Source: Phycisphaerae bacterium
GTDB taxonomy: Bacteria; Planctomycetota; Phycisphaerae; Phycisphaerales; SM1A02
DNA: 50,862 nt
Reading direction: 5' to 3'
Assembly: GCA_002700845.1 (NCBI GenBank)
Contig: PAFA01000028.1
Location: 1-50,862 of the forward strand
Position numbers and translations under genes: made by a program. Below the pieces are notes generated by a model. The model worked only from the letters and a program-made list of their open reading frames with translations, did not search any database and was not told the DNA's origin. Positions 7,511 through 16,010 of this stretch are shown in pieces. Position 1 is the first letter of the stretch. Each line of letters begins with the position of its first letter.

Positions 7511-10500
7511 TTATCGATCTTGTGGTGCCGCTCCACTGCCAGAGCGGTCGGGCGACTTTGGCCTTTGGGGGGCCTTAGGTGGGTCCGAACGCAATGCGTC
7601 CACCATGGCTTTGATTCCTGCTTCAAGCTGAAGATCTTGGCCACGCCAAAGTGCGATTGGATCATCAATCACCTCTAGGTCTGGGGACACCCCGTGTCCC
7701 TCAACGGCCCAAGTCCCATCGGCTTCATAAATACCGAAGGTTGGGACCGCAACCGCCGCCCCATCGAGAAGTGCGGGTCCGCCTGTGATGCCGACCAGGC
7801 CGCCCCAGGTTCGTGTGCCGATCAGCGGGCCAAGTCCCGCTCGCCGAAACAGCCAAGGGAACATGTCACCGCCGGAACCAGCCAGACCATTGATCAACAT
7901 GCATTTGGGTCCGAAGTGGCCATCAGAGGGTGATCGCCAGTCATCGCCATGCCGTCGGGCCCACCAGGACACGGGTTGTCGGTTCAGCAACTCGATGAAG
8001 CGTGTCGGAATTTGCCCACCACCATTCCAGCGTTCATCAATGATCAGTGCGTCACGGTGCATCTCGGCAAAGAATTGCGAAACCAGATCGGTTTGCCCTT
8101 CGATCCCTGTGTCTCGCACATAGATGTAGCCCACACGGCCGTCGGTGGCCTCGTGCACCAGTCTCCGATTGGCGTCGATCCACGCATCGTGTCTGAGCTC
8201 AGATTCGCTCTCGATCGGTGTGACCAAGATTTCGAAGGTGTTGCCGTTACGTTCAAAGGTTGTCCCAACGCCCCGACCAACGGTTCCTACCAAGGCCGCC
8301 CAAGGGCTTCGGTATTTGTCGAGTGGTCGACCATCTACCGCCAGAAGTCGGTCCCCAACTTGGACTCTGGTCTCCGCATCCTCAAGGGGATGGTGGTACG
8401 CCCGGAATCCTGGTTCTGGTTGCACCATCTTCTCGACGGTCCAGTACCCATCCTCATAGATCCAGTCGACCCCAAGGAAGCCCATCGCGTCACGGGCTGG
8501 TTCTTGCTCCCCGCCGCCGAACATGCTCCAGCCGCCCGACAGGTAGTACGCGTGGCCGACATTGAGTTCGGCGATCATCTCTCGGATCACACGTGCAACA
8601 TCTTCACGATCACCACAGTCTTCCAGCATGAGCAGAGCCTCATCGAGCGCGGCATCCCAGTCCACCGCATGCATATTCTCCACATAGAACGTGTCTCGGA
8701 ACAGACGCCAAGCATCAATGATCATCTGCCGCCAAGCCTCGCGGGGCTTAAGGTCCAGGAACAACCCCTCAACGAAGACTGGTTCACTTTCCATGCTCAT
8801 GGCATCAAACAGATCCCATCCCTCAGGGGTTGTGCGCAGCAGACCAGACCTGTCCGCCAAGGGATCAAGGAGCAACGCCGGACCGTAAAAAGTGGGTTCG
8901 GCGTCGATGTCGTACGGGTCGATGGTCACGTGCAGTGGTGGTTGTTCGGGATCAACAGCCGTCGACCACACCAAGTGGATGTGATTCCCAGCTTCGACGA
9001 GCATGCTGATATTCCCCGCTGGCAGATTGAGATCCCGAGCGCGACTCAGAGCGCCTTCGAGATCCAACCCCATCTCTTCAGATTTGACCACAGCATCTTC
9101 ATCTTCCATGGGTTCCAGCTCAAATCCATCATCATTGGATTGGGGCGGCCGGCTTCCAAAGAATTGGCCTTCGGCGACCTCGGGAATAATCCAGATCCCT
9201 TCGGCTTCATCGCCAAAGAGATTTGCTTGAAGTTGAAATTTCATCCCGGGTGCCATAACGATGCCCTCGAGAATGCCGTCCTCGTATCGCAACTCCTCGA
9301 CTTGGGCTTCCTGACCCATGGCCATGAATGATGCGTCTAGGTTGCCTTCTTCGTTGGTTACTTCGAGGGCAATTGGCGCTTCGTCGGTGGGAAATCCCAT
9401 CGCGCTCAACCCTTGGAGGGTGAGGTTCCAAACGCCGGCTGCCGGATGTCGGTCTTGAGCATTGTCAGACGGTTCTTGTCCAATGGTGGACCAGCGACCA
9501 CCGATCCCCATGCCAGTGACCTCCCATGCGCCAGAGAGTTGACCTTTGGCCAACTGCCCTTGCACCACAATTTCAATATCACGGAATTCGTATGAAGTTC
9601 GCATCTGACCAGTTGCCGGATCGAACTCCACTTTCGGCAGGGCGACGGTTTGCATTGGGTTGCGCATGGTCCCTCTGAGGATGCCATTCTCATCACGCCA
9701 AAGCTGCAACTCCAGTGGCCCCTCGTCTTCAGACAATCCAGCTCCGAGTAATCCGGTGAGGGTGCCTTCCCAGATCCCGGTTGGATCCAGTTCGCCTGCA
9801 TTGGCTTGCCAAGGCTCGCGATCAACCTCCGGTGCGGTCAAGGGAGGACGGTCTTTCGTGAGCGTGGTCAACATTAGGATTTCTCGATCGGGATAGATCC
9901 AAGTGCCGTCGGAGATCCCCCCGGCATAGACCGGAGCAAAAGCATGACTGGCCACGAACGCCAGTTGCCATCCCTGATCAACGAAGCAAGGGGCGTGTTC
10001 ATCCCGGTCACCAAAAGTCAAAGGTTGGGTCAGGCCGGTATTCAAATCATGCAATGCGATCGCGCGGCGTAGTCGATCCGGTTGGAAGCAAGACCACGCC
10101 AAGTGCTGACCGTTGGGGGAGAAGGTGACCTCCGGGGTGTTGGCTTGAGCATCGGTGGCCAGCAGGGTTGAGGTTCCATCTTCGATGTCAAACAGAATCA
10201 ACTCACCCACGTGGTTGGCTGCGGCAAGATGGGTGCTGTCAGGATGCCACCAAATTCCCGTCCACCATCCAAAAGAACCTTGGCTGAGTCGCCGACTCTC
10301 CGAGCCGTCAGGCCGAATCAATTCCAGTTCGTACTCACCACTCTGATCGCTGGCGTGAGCAATCCAGGCGCCGTTGGGGCTCCAGGCTCCACTTCGCTCT
10401 GCGGCATGGCTGCTGTTGGTGAGATTTCGGGGGACGCCATCGCCCAGCGGAACGGTGAACAAATCGCCGTAGGCTTCCGCCACGACTTCCAGGCCGGTTG

Positions 10501-11407
10501 GCCCCGGCCGAACTTGAACCAGGTACGGCGTGGCATCGAGCCGCCGCGGTGCGAGTGCTGGTCGAGCGCCGGTCAATGCGATCTCAACGGTTTCAATTTC
10601 ATCGTTGTCATTCAGGATTTTGAGCTTTGATCCTTCGCGGAAAATGATCCCCCCCGGACCTGCGGAAGGTTCTCGAAGGTCATACAAATCTGAGGCGTAC
10701 CGGAGCGTTTGTTCTTCATCGTCCAATCGAAACAAGCCAAGTCGGTGGTTGGCCGTGTTGTCCGAGAGAAAGTGCACCGCGCCGTCGTGCCACATGGGAG
10801 CGGTGTCGGTACCACTGAATGTGGTGAGGCGGGATGCCGTTGCGCCATCACTGAGCCACAAGTCGGTGGCCATCCCTCCTCGGTAGCGTTTCCAGCTTCG
10901 GTGATCTCGGGTCCATGGTGTATAAATGAGCTGGCCCAAATTATTGATGTCGGCCCAAGTGCCATAAGGGACCGGGAACTGATGCAATGGCCCGCCCTCA
11001 CGACCGACCGTAAACAGTTGGGAACCCTTGGGGTGACCCTTGATGCCGCGGGCAAAAAACAACACATCGCCTTCAGGGGTCCAGCCGCACAAGGTTTCCC
11101 GAGTGGGATGGTCTGTTAAACGGGTGGGTATGCCTCCGCCGGTTGGCATGGTCCATAGATCGTGCCCGTCGCCGAAATCGGCTTCAAACGCGAGAATCTG
11201 ACCGTCGGGGGAAAATCGAGGACGGTTGGCGCCTCCTACAGCTTGCACCAATGGTGTGGCGGCTCCACCAGTTCGAGGTGCTGACCAAATTCCGCCGGCA
11301 TGGGCGAACGCAATCTTGGATTCGGAGAAATCAGGCCAGGCCAGCAGCCCGGCATGGGCAGGATCTTGACCAAAGGCAGCGGATAACACCAGAAGGAAAA
11401 TGCTCAT
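7511..11407 (-). CDS. Tricorn-type serine protease with tandem insert
   Basis: A 1298-residue exported peptidase. Residues 1-19 look like a signal peptide (MSIFLLVLSAAFGQDPAHA). The N-terminal half is beta-propeller (repeated RFSPDG/WSPNG/FSPNG motifs). A PDZ domain lies at about 970-1060 (VQVGDRLLAVDGRPL). The C-terminal catalytic domain holds the nucleophile Ser near 1175 in GLAGSGGDMFPW and a His near 950 in VGHAYYLSGG. Tricorn proteases degrade peptides produced by other proteases. Unusually, residues about 537-755 hold two successive ~105-residue beta-rich units, each opening GIW/GVW-x-x-T/L-x-x-G, absent from tricorn as I know it (about 1070 residues). The start is set by the signal peptide; longer in-frame sequence only shadows purM. 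TACATT lies six bases before the ATG. Confidence 0.9.
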   Translation of the reverse strand: MSIFLLVLSAAFGQDPAHAGLLAWPDFSESKIAFAHAGGIWSAPRTGGAATPLVQAVGGANRPRFSPDGQILAFEADFGDGHDLWTMPTGGGIPTRLTDHPTRETLCGWTPEGDVLFFARGIKGHPKGSQLFTVGREGGPLHQFPVPYGTWADINNLGQLIYTPWTRDHRSWKRYRGGMATDLWLSDGATASRLTTFSGTDTAPMWHDGAVHFLSDNTANHRLGLFRLDDEEQTLRYASDLYDLREPSAGPGGIIFREGSKLKILNDNDEIETVEIALTGARPALAPRRLDATPYLVQVRPGPTGLEVVAEAYGDLFTVPLGDGVPRNLTNSSHAAERSGAWSPNGAWIAHASDQSGEYELELIRPDGSESRRLSQGSFGWWTGIWWHPDSTHLAAANHVGELILFDIEDGTSTLLATDAQANTPEVTFSPNGQHLAWSCFQPDRLRRAIALHDLNTGLTQPLTFGDRDEHAPCFVDQGWQLAFVASHAFAPVYAGGISDGTWIYPDREILMLTTLTKDRPPLTAPEVDREPWQANAGELDPTGIWEGTLTGLLGAGLSEDEGPLELQLWRDENGILRGTMRNPMQTVALPKVEFDPATGQMRTSYEFRDIEIVVQGQLAKGQLSGAWEVTGMGIGGRWSTIGQEPSDNAQDRHPAAGVWNLTLQGLSAMGFPTDEAPIALEVTNEEGNLDASFMAMGQEAQVEELRYEDGILEGIVMAPGMKFQLQANLFGDEAEGIWIIPEVAEGQFFGSRPPQSNDDGFELEPMEDEDAVVKSEEMGLDLEGALSRARDLNLPAGNISMLVEAGNHIHLVWSTAVDPEQPPLHVTIDPYDIDAEPTFYGPALLLDPLADRSGLLRTTPEGWDLFDAMSMESEPVFVEGLFLDLKPREAWRQMIIDAWRLFRDTFYVENMHAVDWDAALDEALLMLEDCGDREDVARVIREMIAELNVGHAYYLSGGWSMFGGGEQEPARDAMGFLGVDWIYEDGYWTVEKMVQPEPGFRAYHHPLEDAETRVQVGDRLLAVDGRPLDKYRSPWAALVGTVGRGVGTTFERNGNTFEILVTPIESESELRHDAWIDANRRLVHEATDGRVGYIYVRDTGIEGQTDLVSQFFAEMHRDALIIDERWNGGGQIPTRFIELLNRQPVSWWARRHGDDWRSPSDGHFGPKCMLINGLAGSGGDMFPWLFRRAGLGPLIGTRTWGGLVGITGGPALLDGAAVAVPTFGIYEADGTWAVEGHGVSPDLEVIDDPIALWRGQDLQLEAGIKAMVDALRSDPPKAPQRPKSPDRSGSGAAPQDR

Positions 11408-11413
11408 GCGATC

Positions 11414-11419
11414 AATGTA
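11414..11419 (-). promoter_or_regulatory. Candidate -10 hexamer upstream of the tricorn gene
   Basis: On the minus strand TACATT ends six bases before the ATG at 11407. No ribosome-binding sequence intervenes, so a leaderless transcript is likely if this is the promoter. Confidence 0.3.
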
Positions 11420-11489
11420 GGCCGTCAGCTCCCCTTTTCGTGACCCCGAACACAAAGTTCTGCCCGTTCCGAGCGGGAGCGGCTCGATG

Positions 11490-11495
11490 TAGAAT
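11490..11495 (+). promoter_or_regulatory. Candidate -10 hexamer upstream of purM
   Basis: TAGAAT ends eight bases before the purM ATG. A weak -35-like TTCCGA lies 17 bases further upstream. This would give an mRNA with almost no leader. Confidence 0.38.
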
Positions 11496-11503
11496 TTGGA
11501 TTC

Positions 11504-12580
11504 ATGGCTTCTCGTGGATTGACATATGCCGATGCCGGGGTGGATATCGAAGCTGGTGATGCCGCCGTCGAGCGGTTTGCCAAAGCGGTTCGTGCCACCC
11601 ACGGACCGAGGGTTATTGGTGCTTATGGCGCTTTTGCAGGCATGTTCCGCCTCGATTTCAACGAGCGTTTGTTCCGGCGCAACTATCGGGACCCAGTCTT
11701 GGTCGCATGCACTGATGGGGTTGGTACCAAGGTGCGATTGGCCATTGATCTTGGTGTCCACCACACCGTTGGCATCGACTGCGTGGCGATGAATGTCAAC
11801 GACATGATTTGCCAAGGCGCTGAGCCCTTGTTCTTTCTGGATTATCTGGGACTGCATCGTCAAGATCCCGATCGCACCGCTGAGTTGGTTGCGGGCGTGG
11901 CAGAGGGATGCCGACTGGCCGATTGTGCCTTGCTGGGCGGCGAATGTGCAGAGATGCCAGACATCTATCGCAAAGGTGATTACGACATTGCGGGCTTTGC
12001 CGTTGGCGTGGCAGAATTATCGCGCGTGGTTGATGCCGAACGGGTCCGACCCGGTGATGTCATTCTCGGCCTGAGTTCTAGTGGTATCCATTCGAATGGC
12101 TACACGCTGGTTCGAAAAATTGTCGAGAAGGCAAAGATCGATCTTGATGTCGAGCACCCGAGAGCAGGCGGAGAAGGCCGAACATTTGGAGAGCAGTTGC
12201 TCGAACCCACTCGGATTTATGTCCGATCGATCATTTCAATGCTTCGTTCCTACAAGGTCAAACGACCAGTGAGTGGGATGGCCCATATTACGGGCGGGGG
12301 GCTCCCGGGCAATCTGGTGCGTGCGCTGCCGAAGGGATGTCGCGCGGTGGTCTCTAAACCTGCGTGCGAAGTGCCTCCGCTTTTCCGGGTCCTGCAAAGA
12401 GCGGGACGCATTTCTGAAGCGGAAATGTGGAAGGTCTTCAACATGGGAATTGGGTACTGCGTCATTGTTCGTCCCAACTTTGCCGACAGTGTGATGGCCA
12501 AACTTGAAGCTTCGGGTGAGTCCGTACGCAAGATCGGTATGGTTCGCAAAGGCCGATCTGGCGTTGAGCTGACCGCATAA
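11504..12580 (+). CDS. purM: Phosphoribosylformylglycinamidine cyclo-ligase (AIR synthetase)
   Basis: A 358-residue enzyme of de novo purine synthesis that converts FGAM to aminoimidazole ribotide with ATP. Characteristic PurM segments are LTYADAGVDIEAGDAAV at the N-terminus, ACTDGVGTKVRLA, VAMNVNDMICQGAEPLFFLDY, GGECAEMPDIY, GLSSSGIHSNGYTLVRK and HITGGGLPGNLVRALP. Length is normal (about 345-350 in most bacteria). The gene is single, without other pur genes in the window, and diverges from the tricorn gene. It converges on arfB, whose stop is 22 bases away. Confidence 0.97.
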   Translation: MASRGLTYADAGVDIEAGDAAVERFAKAVRATHGPRVIGAYGAFAGMFRLDFNERLFRRNYRDPVLVACTDGVGTKVRLAIDLGVHHTVGIDCVAMNVNDMICQGAEPLFFLDYLGLHRQDPDRTAELVAGVAEGCRLADCALLGGECAEMPDIYRKGDYDIAGFAVGVAELSRVVDAERVRPGDVILGLSSSGIHSNGYTLVRKIVEKAKIDLDVEHPRAGGEGRTFGEQLLEPTRIYVRSIISMLRSYKVKRPVSGMAHITGGGLPGNLVRALPKGCRAVVSKPACEVPPLFRVLQRAGRISEAEMWKVFNMGIGYCVIVRPNFADSVMAKLEASGESVRKIGMVRKGRSGVELTA

Positions 12581-12604
12581 AGCTCGAGCAATCCCTCGGG
12601 GCTT
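12580..12604. terminator. Imperfect hairpin between convergent purM and arfB
   Basis: AAGC-T-CGAG, a six-base loop, then CTCG-GG-GCTT forms a bulged 8-bp stem overlapping both stop codons. No real T-tract follows on either strand (TTTAT on the minus side), so this is at best a weak bidirectional terminator. Confidence 0.25.
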
Positions 12605-13037
12605 AAGAATCAAAATCTCGCTCGCCGCGTTGCCTCTTGGTCGCGCCACGGTACTTTTTGTCCGAGAGCCTTTTTCGTACCGAAGCCCGAGTGGGACTGG
12701 TTGGTTTTCGTTCGGCGGGGGGTGATGCGGCAGCATGCACCAAGTCGGCAAATCGGCGTATTGCCGCTCGACGGTTGGTCAATGGGGATCGTGAGGCGCC
12801 GGCACGAAGCATGGCAACGCCATCTTTTTCCCGACGTCCTAACAACGTCACAAGCCGCGCTCTGGCTTCAGGATGAAGTCCTTTGACATGCTCAAGCACA
12901 ACCCGCATGCGAACCGCAGTCGCGACCTTGTTGACATGCTGTCCTCCCGGACCAGAAGCGCGAATGGCTTCAAAGCTGATCGCATGCTTCGGGACCCACC
13001 GGCCATGGCCAAGTTCAATTCGATCGGGCGACTTCAT
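12603..13037 (-). CDS. arfB: Peptidyl-tRNA hydrolase ArfB (ribosome rescue)
   Basis: A 144-residue stand-alone release-factor-like protein. The GGQ hydrolysis motif is at 31-33 in RASGPGGQHVNK. The basic C-terminal tail (KRLSDKKYRGATKRQRGE) would enter the mRNA channel of stalled ribosomes. Class-I release-factor codon-recognition domains are absent, which separates it from PrfA/PrfB. It frees nascent chains from non-stop ribosomes. Its ATG overlaps the stop of the upstream metallo-hydrolase gene by four bases (ATGA), so the two are probably co-translated. Confidence 0.92.
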   Translation of the reverse strand: MKSPDRIELGHGRWVPKHAISFEAIRASGPGGQHVNKVATAVRMRVVLEHVKGLHPEARARLVTLLGRREKDGVAMLRAGASRSPLTNRRAAIRRFADLVHAAASPPAERKPTSPTRASVRKRLSDKKYRGATKRQRGERDFDS

Positions 13038-13921
13038 GGGGAACCTGTGCGTTCCGCATGCTGCACGCCGGAGATATTCATATCAATAGCGCCTGCTCGC
13101 AAGTGCATGCACTCGGGGTCATGCACCCCGGCCGCATTGGCTTCCGTGGCGAGGAATTCACGGTATTCCTGTTGCGGATTATTGGCTTGGTGGATGCATT
13201 GGTATTGCCTTTTGAGCGAGTTACTCAGCCGATTCAGGTGACCTTGAGGATCGTGGCATGCGCCAAAGTGTGCGACCAGCAAGACATCGGCATTGAGATC
13301 AGCCATGGCGTCGATGCTGGAGAGCCAACTCGTCAGATCAAGATCTGGTGGAGGCATTTGGGCGGGTGCGAATTCTGGGGCCTCGGGAACGAAACCTCCC
13401 GCAGCATCTCCAGTGGCCAGGAGTTTGGTCCCATCGCAGTCAAATGAGAAAACAACGTGGTGTTTGGCGTGCCCAATTGTTTCGTGCACTCCGAAAGAGG
13501 TATTTCCAATGGTGAGTTGTCCGCCCAGTTCAACGTTGTGAAGCATCGACGGCGGCACCAATTTCATATCACCAAAAAGTTGAGGAAGCCGATCACCATA
13601 AATCTTGGTGGCCGAGGCCATCAGTCTTGAAGGATCTGCCAAGTGTCGATACCCAACTGGGTGAACATGGATTGGAACGCCCTCGGCGGCAAGATCTCCC
13701 ACGGCGGCAGCGTGGTCCAAATGAATATGAGTGAGAAGAACCCCCGCCAAATCCTCCACTTGCCACCCTAGAGCGGCCAAGCCGATTCGTAGGGTCGGCA
13801 GGGTTGAGGCGGGGCCGGGGTCAATCAGCACCGGGCCGGCCTCCGTTGGCACCAGCCAAGATGAGATCGCGCCCGGCCGATCAAGCCAGAGCAGGTCAAT
13901 GGGGTGGACGCCCAGCGTCAT
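13034..13921 (-). CDS. MBL-fold metallo-hydrolase
   Basis: A 295-residue protein with the metallo-beta-lactamase fold. The metal-binding motif THIHLDHA is at residues 64-71 (His65, His67, Asp69, His70), preceded by VLIDPGP at 31-37. A later His-containing strand is followed by GDAAGGFVPEAP. The general features match glyoxalase-II/RNase-Z-like hydrolases of unknown substrate. It starts nine bases after the transketolase stop and overlaps arfB by four bases, so it sits in a transketolase, hydrolase, arfB operon. The exact reaction is unknown. Confidence 0.85.
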   Translation of the reverse strand: MTLGVHPIDLLWLDRPGAISSWLVPTEAGPVLIDPGPASTLPTLRIGLAALGWQVEDLAGVLLTHIHLDHAAAVGDLAAEGVPIHVHPVGYRHLADPSRLMASATKIYGDRLPQLFGDMKLVPPSMLHNVELGGQLTIGNTSFGVHETIGHAKHHVVFSFDCDGTKLLATGDAAGGFVPEAPEFAPAQMPPPDLDLTSWLSSIDAMADLNADVLLVAHFGACHDPQGHLNRLSNSLKRQYQCIHQANNPQQEYREFLATEANAAGVHDPECMHLRAGAIDMNISGVQHAERTGSP

Positions 13922-13930
13922 AAAAGTCCG

Positions 13931-15895
13931 TTACGAACGGACGGCAACGCCGACCATCGAGCCGGCCTTCTTGGCAATGCTCGCGGCATCCAAGCCGCAC
14001 TGGGCCAGGACGTCGTCTTCACTTCGGCTGCTTTTAGGGATCTTACGAACGTGCATTTGTTCGATGGTGAATGGATCACCTGATGCAGTGCAGGCGTCAG
14101 CGACGGCAGAGCCAATGGCGGCACCAAAGTTGTCTTCCACCACCAAAATATTGCCACCGTTGGCATTGGCCAGATCGAGCAAGGCTTCTTCGTCGAACGG
14201 GATCGAGTAGAGATCAACAAGGGTGGCGTCAATGCCTGCTTTGTCCAAGAGGTCAATGGCCCGGTTGCACTCGTGCACCATGTAACCCGCCGACACGATG
14301 AGAAGATCGCGCCCTTGGGTCAATACTTCAAAGAGTCCCAGGTTGAACACTGTTTTGTCGTCGTAGAGGTGCTCAACATCGGGGCGATGGGTACGCAAGA
14401 GGCAGGGCCCGTTGTGTTCGGCCATGGCCATGGTGAGGCCATAGGCCGCGTATGCGTCTGACGGTTGCAGCACCCAGCACAGTGGTTCGCCATCTTCGGT
14501 TTTGGCCGTCGTAAAGCTGCGGAACCATGCCATGTCGGGAAGTGACATTTGACTTGGACCGTCGGCAGCCAGGGAAATTCCAGAGTGGGATCCGACAATT
14601 TTAATGTTGGCCCGAGAAATAATGGCCATCTCGATTTGGTCATAGGCCCGTGTGAGGAACTTTGAAAATGACGCACAGAACGGCACTTTCTCGGCCGCGG
14701 CCAGACCCGCCGCAACTGAGATCATGTTTTGCTCGGCAATTTTGCACTCGGCGAAGCGGTCGGCTGCTTCAGGTTCGGCCAAGAAGTCCTGCGTGAAAGT
14801 TGAATTGCGGGTGTCTGCATCCAAAGCCCAGACGCGGTTGTCGCTGCGGGCCAGCATTCGAAGTGCCATACCGAACGCCTTTCGCGTCGCAAGTTTACCG
14901 CTCTTGAGGACCAGGCCCTTATCAATGCTGTTCATTGCTTCGGTGAGTGTTGGCAAATTCTCGGGGCCGAACTGCTCTTCGGGGCTGCAGGAAGGGGGCT
15001 CAATACGGAGAACCGCATCCCCTGAAATGGCACTGGTCAGTTTCATGGAAGTCAGCCCAAGCTCTTCTCGCACTTGCTTCAGTTGGCTTCCGCTCGCAAC
15101 CTTGCCATGCCATCCGTGACCCTGGAGACACGGGGCGCCCCATCCTTTGATGGTTCGGGCCACAATCGCCATGGGTTGTTCGGGTCCTGCTTTGAAGGCG
15201 TCAATTGCTTCAACAATGGCCGAAGGGTCGTGCCCATCGATATCAAGGACTGTGAAGCCGAAGGCTTGCAGCTTGGCGACCATGCGTTCAGGTGATTGCT
15301 GATCGCTGGTGGCATCTGCTTGGCCGTAGCCGTTGCAGTTGAAAATTGGCAGCACGTTGCGGATGTCGTGGTCGATGATGAAGTCCAAGGCTTCGCCTAC
15401 TTGGCCTTCGCGGGCTTCGCCATCACCCAGGATGCAGTACACCTTGCGGTCATGCTCATCTTTTTGTGCCGCCAGTGCAATACCGGCAGCGACTGAGAGT
15501 CCTTGCCCCAGCGAGCCAGTGGCGGCATCAAAGAATGGCATGCCTTCGGCTGGATTTGGATGTCCATCGAGCACAGAGTCGGTATCTCGCAAAGTAAGCA
15601 AGTGTTCGCGAGTCAGAGGAAATTCCTTGCCCTCTTTGCCGACCATCGCGCCAAGATCGGCGAGTGCGGCGTACACCGCAGGCACGGCATGACCTTCAGA
15701 CAAGACAAGTCGGTCTGAGCCAGGATGCCAAGGTTCGGATGGAATCCAACGCATGGCGTGGTGGGTCAACACGGCCGTGATATGGGAGATGCTCATCGCC
15801 GTGCTGGGGTGACCACTGCCGGCAGCAGCGCACATTTCAACGGCATCGCCGCAAAACTGAATGGCTTTGTCGTGAATCGCGGCTTCGAGGGTCAT
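13931..15895 (-). CDS. tkt: Transketolase
   Basis: A thiamine-diphosphate enzyme of 654 residues that moves two-carbon ketol units between sugar phosphates in the pentose phosphate pathway. Visible motifs are AAAGSGHPSTAMSISHI near 20, the ThDP site GDGEAREGQVGEALDF...NCNGYGQ near 155-185, LGQGLSVAAGIALA, and in the pyrimidine domain FAECKIAEQNMISVAAGLA. I use the ATG at 15895, six bases after a GGAG, instead of the ATG 54 bases upstream, which lies in a hairpin and has no ribosome site. It follows dnaN on the same strand after 115 bases. Confidence 0.94.
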   Translation of the reverse strand: MTLEAAIHDKAIQFCGDAVEMCAAAGSGHPSTAMSISHITAVLTHHAMRWIPSEPWHPGSDRLVLSEGHAVPAVYAALADLGAMVGKEGKEFPLTREHLLTLRDTDSVLDGHPNPAEGMPFFDAATGSLGQGLSVAAGIALAAQKDEHDRKVYCILGDGEAREGQVGEALDFIIDHDIRNVLPIFNCNGYGQADATSDQQSPERMVAKLQAFGFTVLDIDGHDPSAIVEAIDAFKAGPEQPMAIVARTIKGWGAPCLQGHGWHGKVASGSQLKQVREELGLTSMKLTSAISGDAVLRIEPPSCSPEEQFGPENLPTLTEAMNSIDKGLVLKSGKLATRKAFGMALRMLARSDNRVWALDADTRNSTFTQDFLAEPEAADRFAECKIAEQNMISVAAGLAAAEKVPFCASFSKFLTRAYDQIEMAIISRANIKIVGSHSGISLAADGPSQMSLPDMAWFRSFTTAKTEDGEPLCWVLQPSDAYAAYGLTMAMAEHNGPCLLRTHRPDVEHLYDDKTVFNLGLFEVLTQGRDLLIVSAGYMVHECNRAIDLLDKAGIDATLVDLYSIPFDEEALLDLANANGGNILVVEDNFGAAIGSAVADACTASGDPFTIEQMHVRKIPKSSRSEDDVLAQCGLDAASIAKKAGSMVGVAVRS

Positions 15896-15939
15896 GAAGA
15901 GCTCCGGGGTTGGGGGGAATGAGGGTGGAGTATCCCCGC

Positions 15940-15963
15940 TCGGTTGCATTCCAGCAACCGAGG
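15940..15963 (-). other. Perfect 9-bp hairpin in the dnaN-transketolase gap
   Basis: CTCGGTTGC, the six-base loop ATTCCA, then GCAACCGAG form a perfect stem about 45 bases before the transketolase start. No T-tract follows on the minus strand, so it is not a standard terminator. It could be an mRNA leader or processing element. A stem of this size could occur once by chance in 50 kb. Confidence 0.35.
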
Positions 15964-16010
15964 AACCACCTGTGGAGGAGCCGGGCTCGTTGGCTTGGAT
16001 TTGGGTGGGG

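Noticed and set aside
7949-9331. A 460-codon open frame on the plus strand
   Set aside because: It is exactly antisense to the tricorn protease, has no domain, and the tricorn frame shows clear conserved motifs. The long frame is a by-product of biased codon use.
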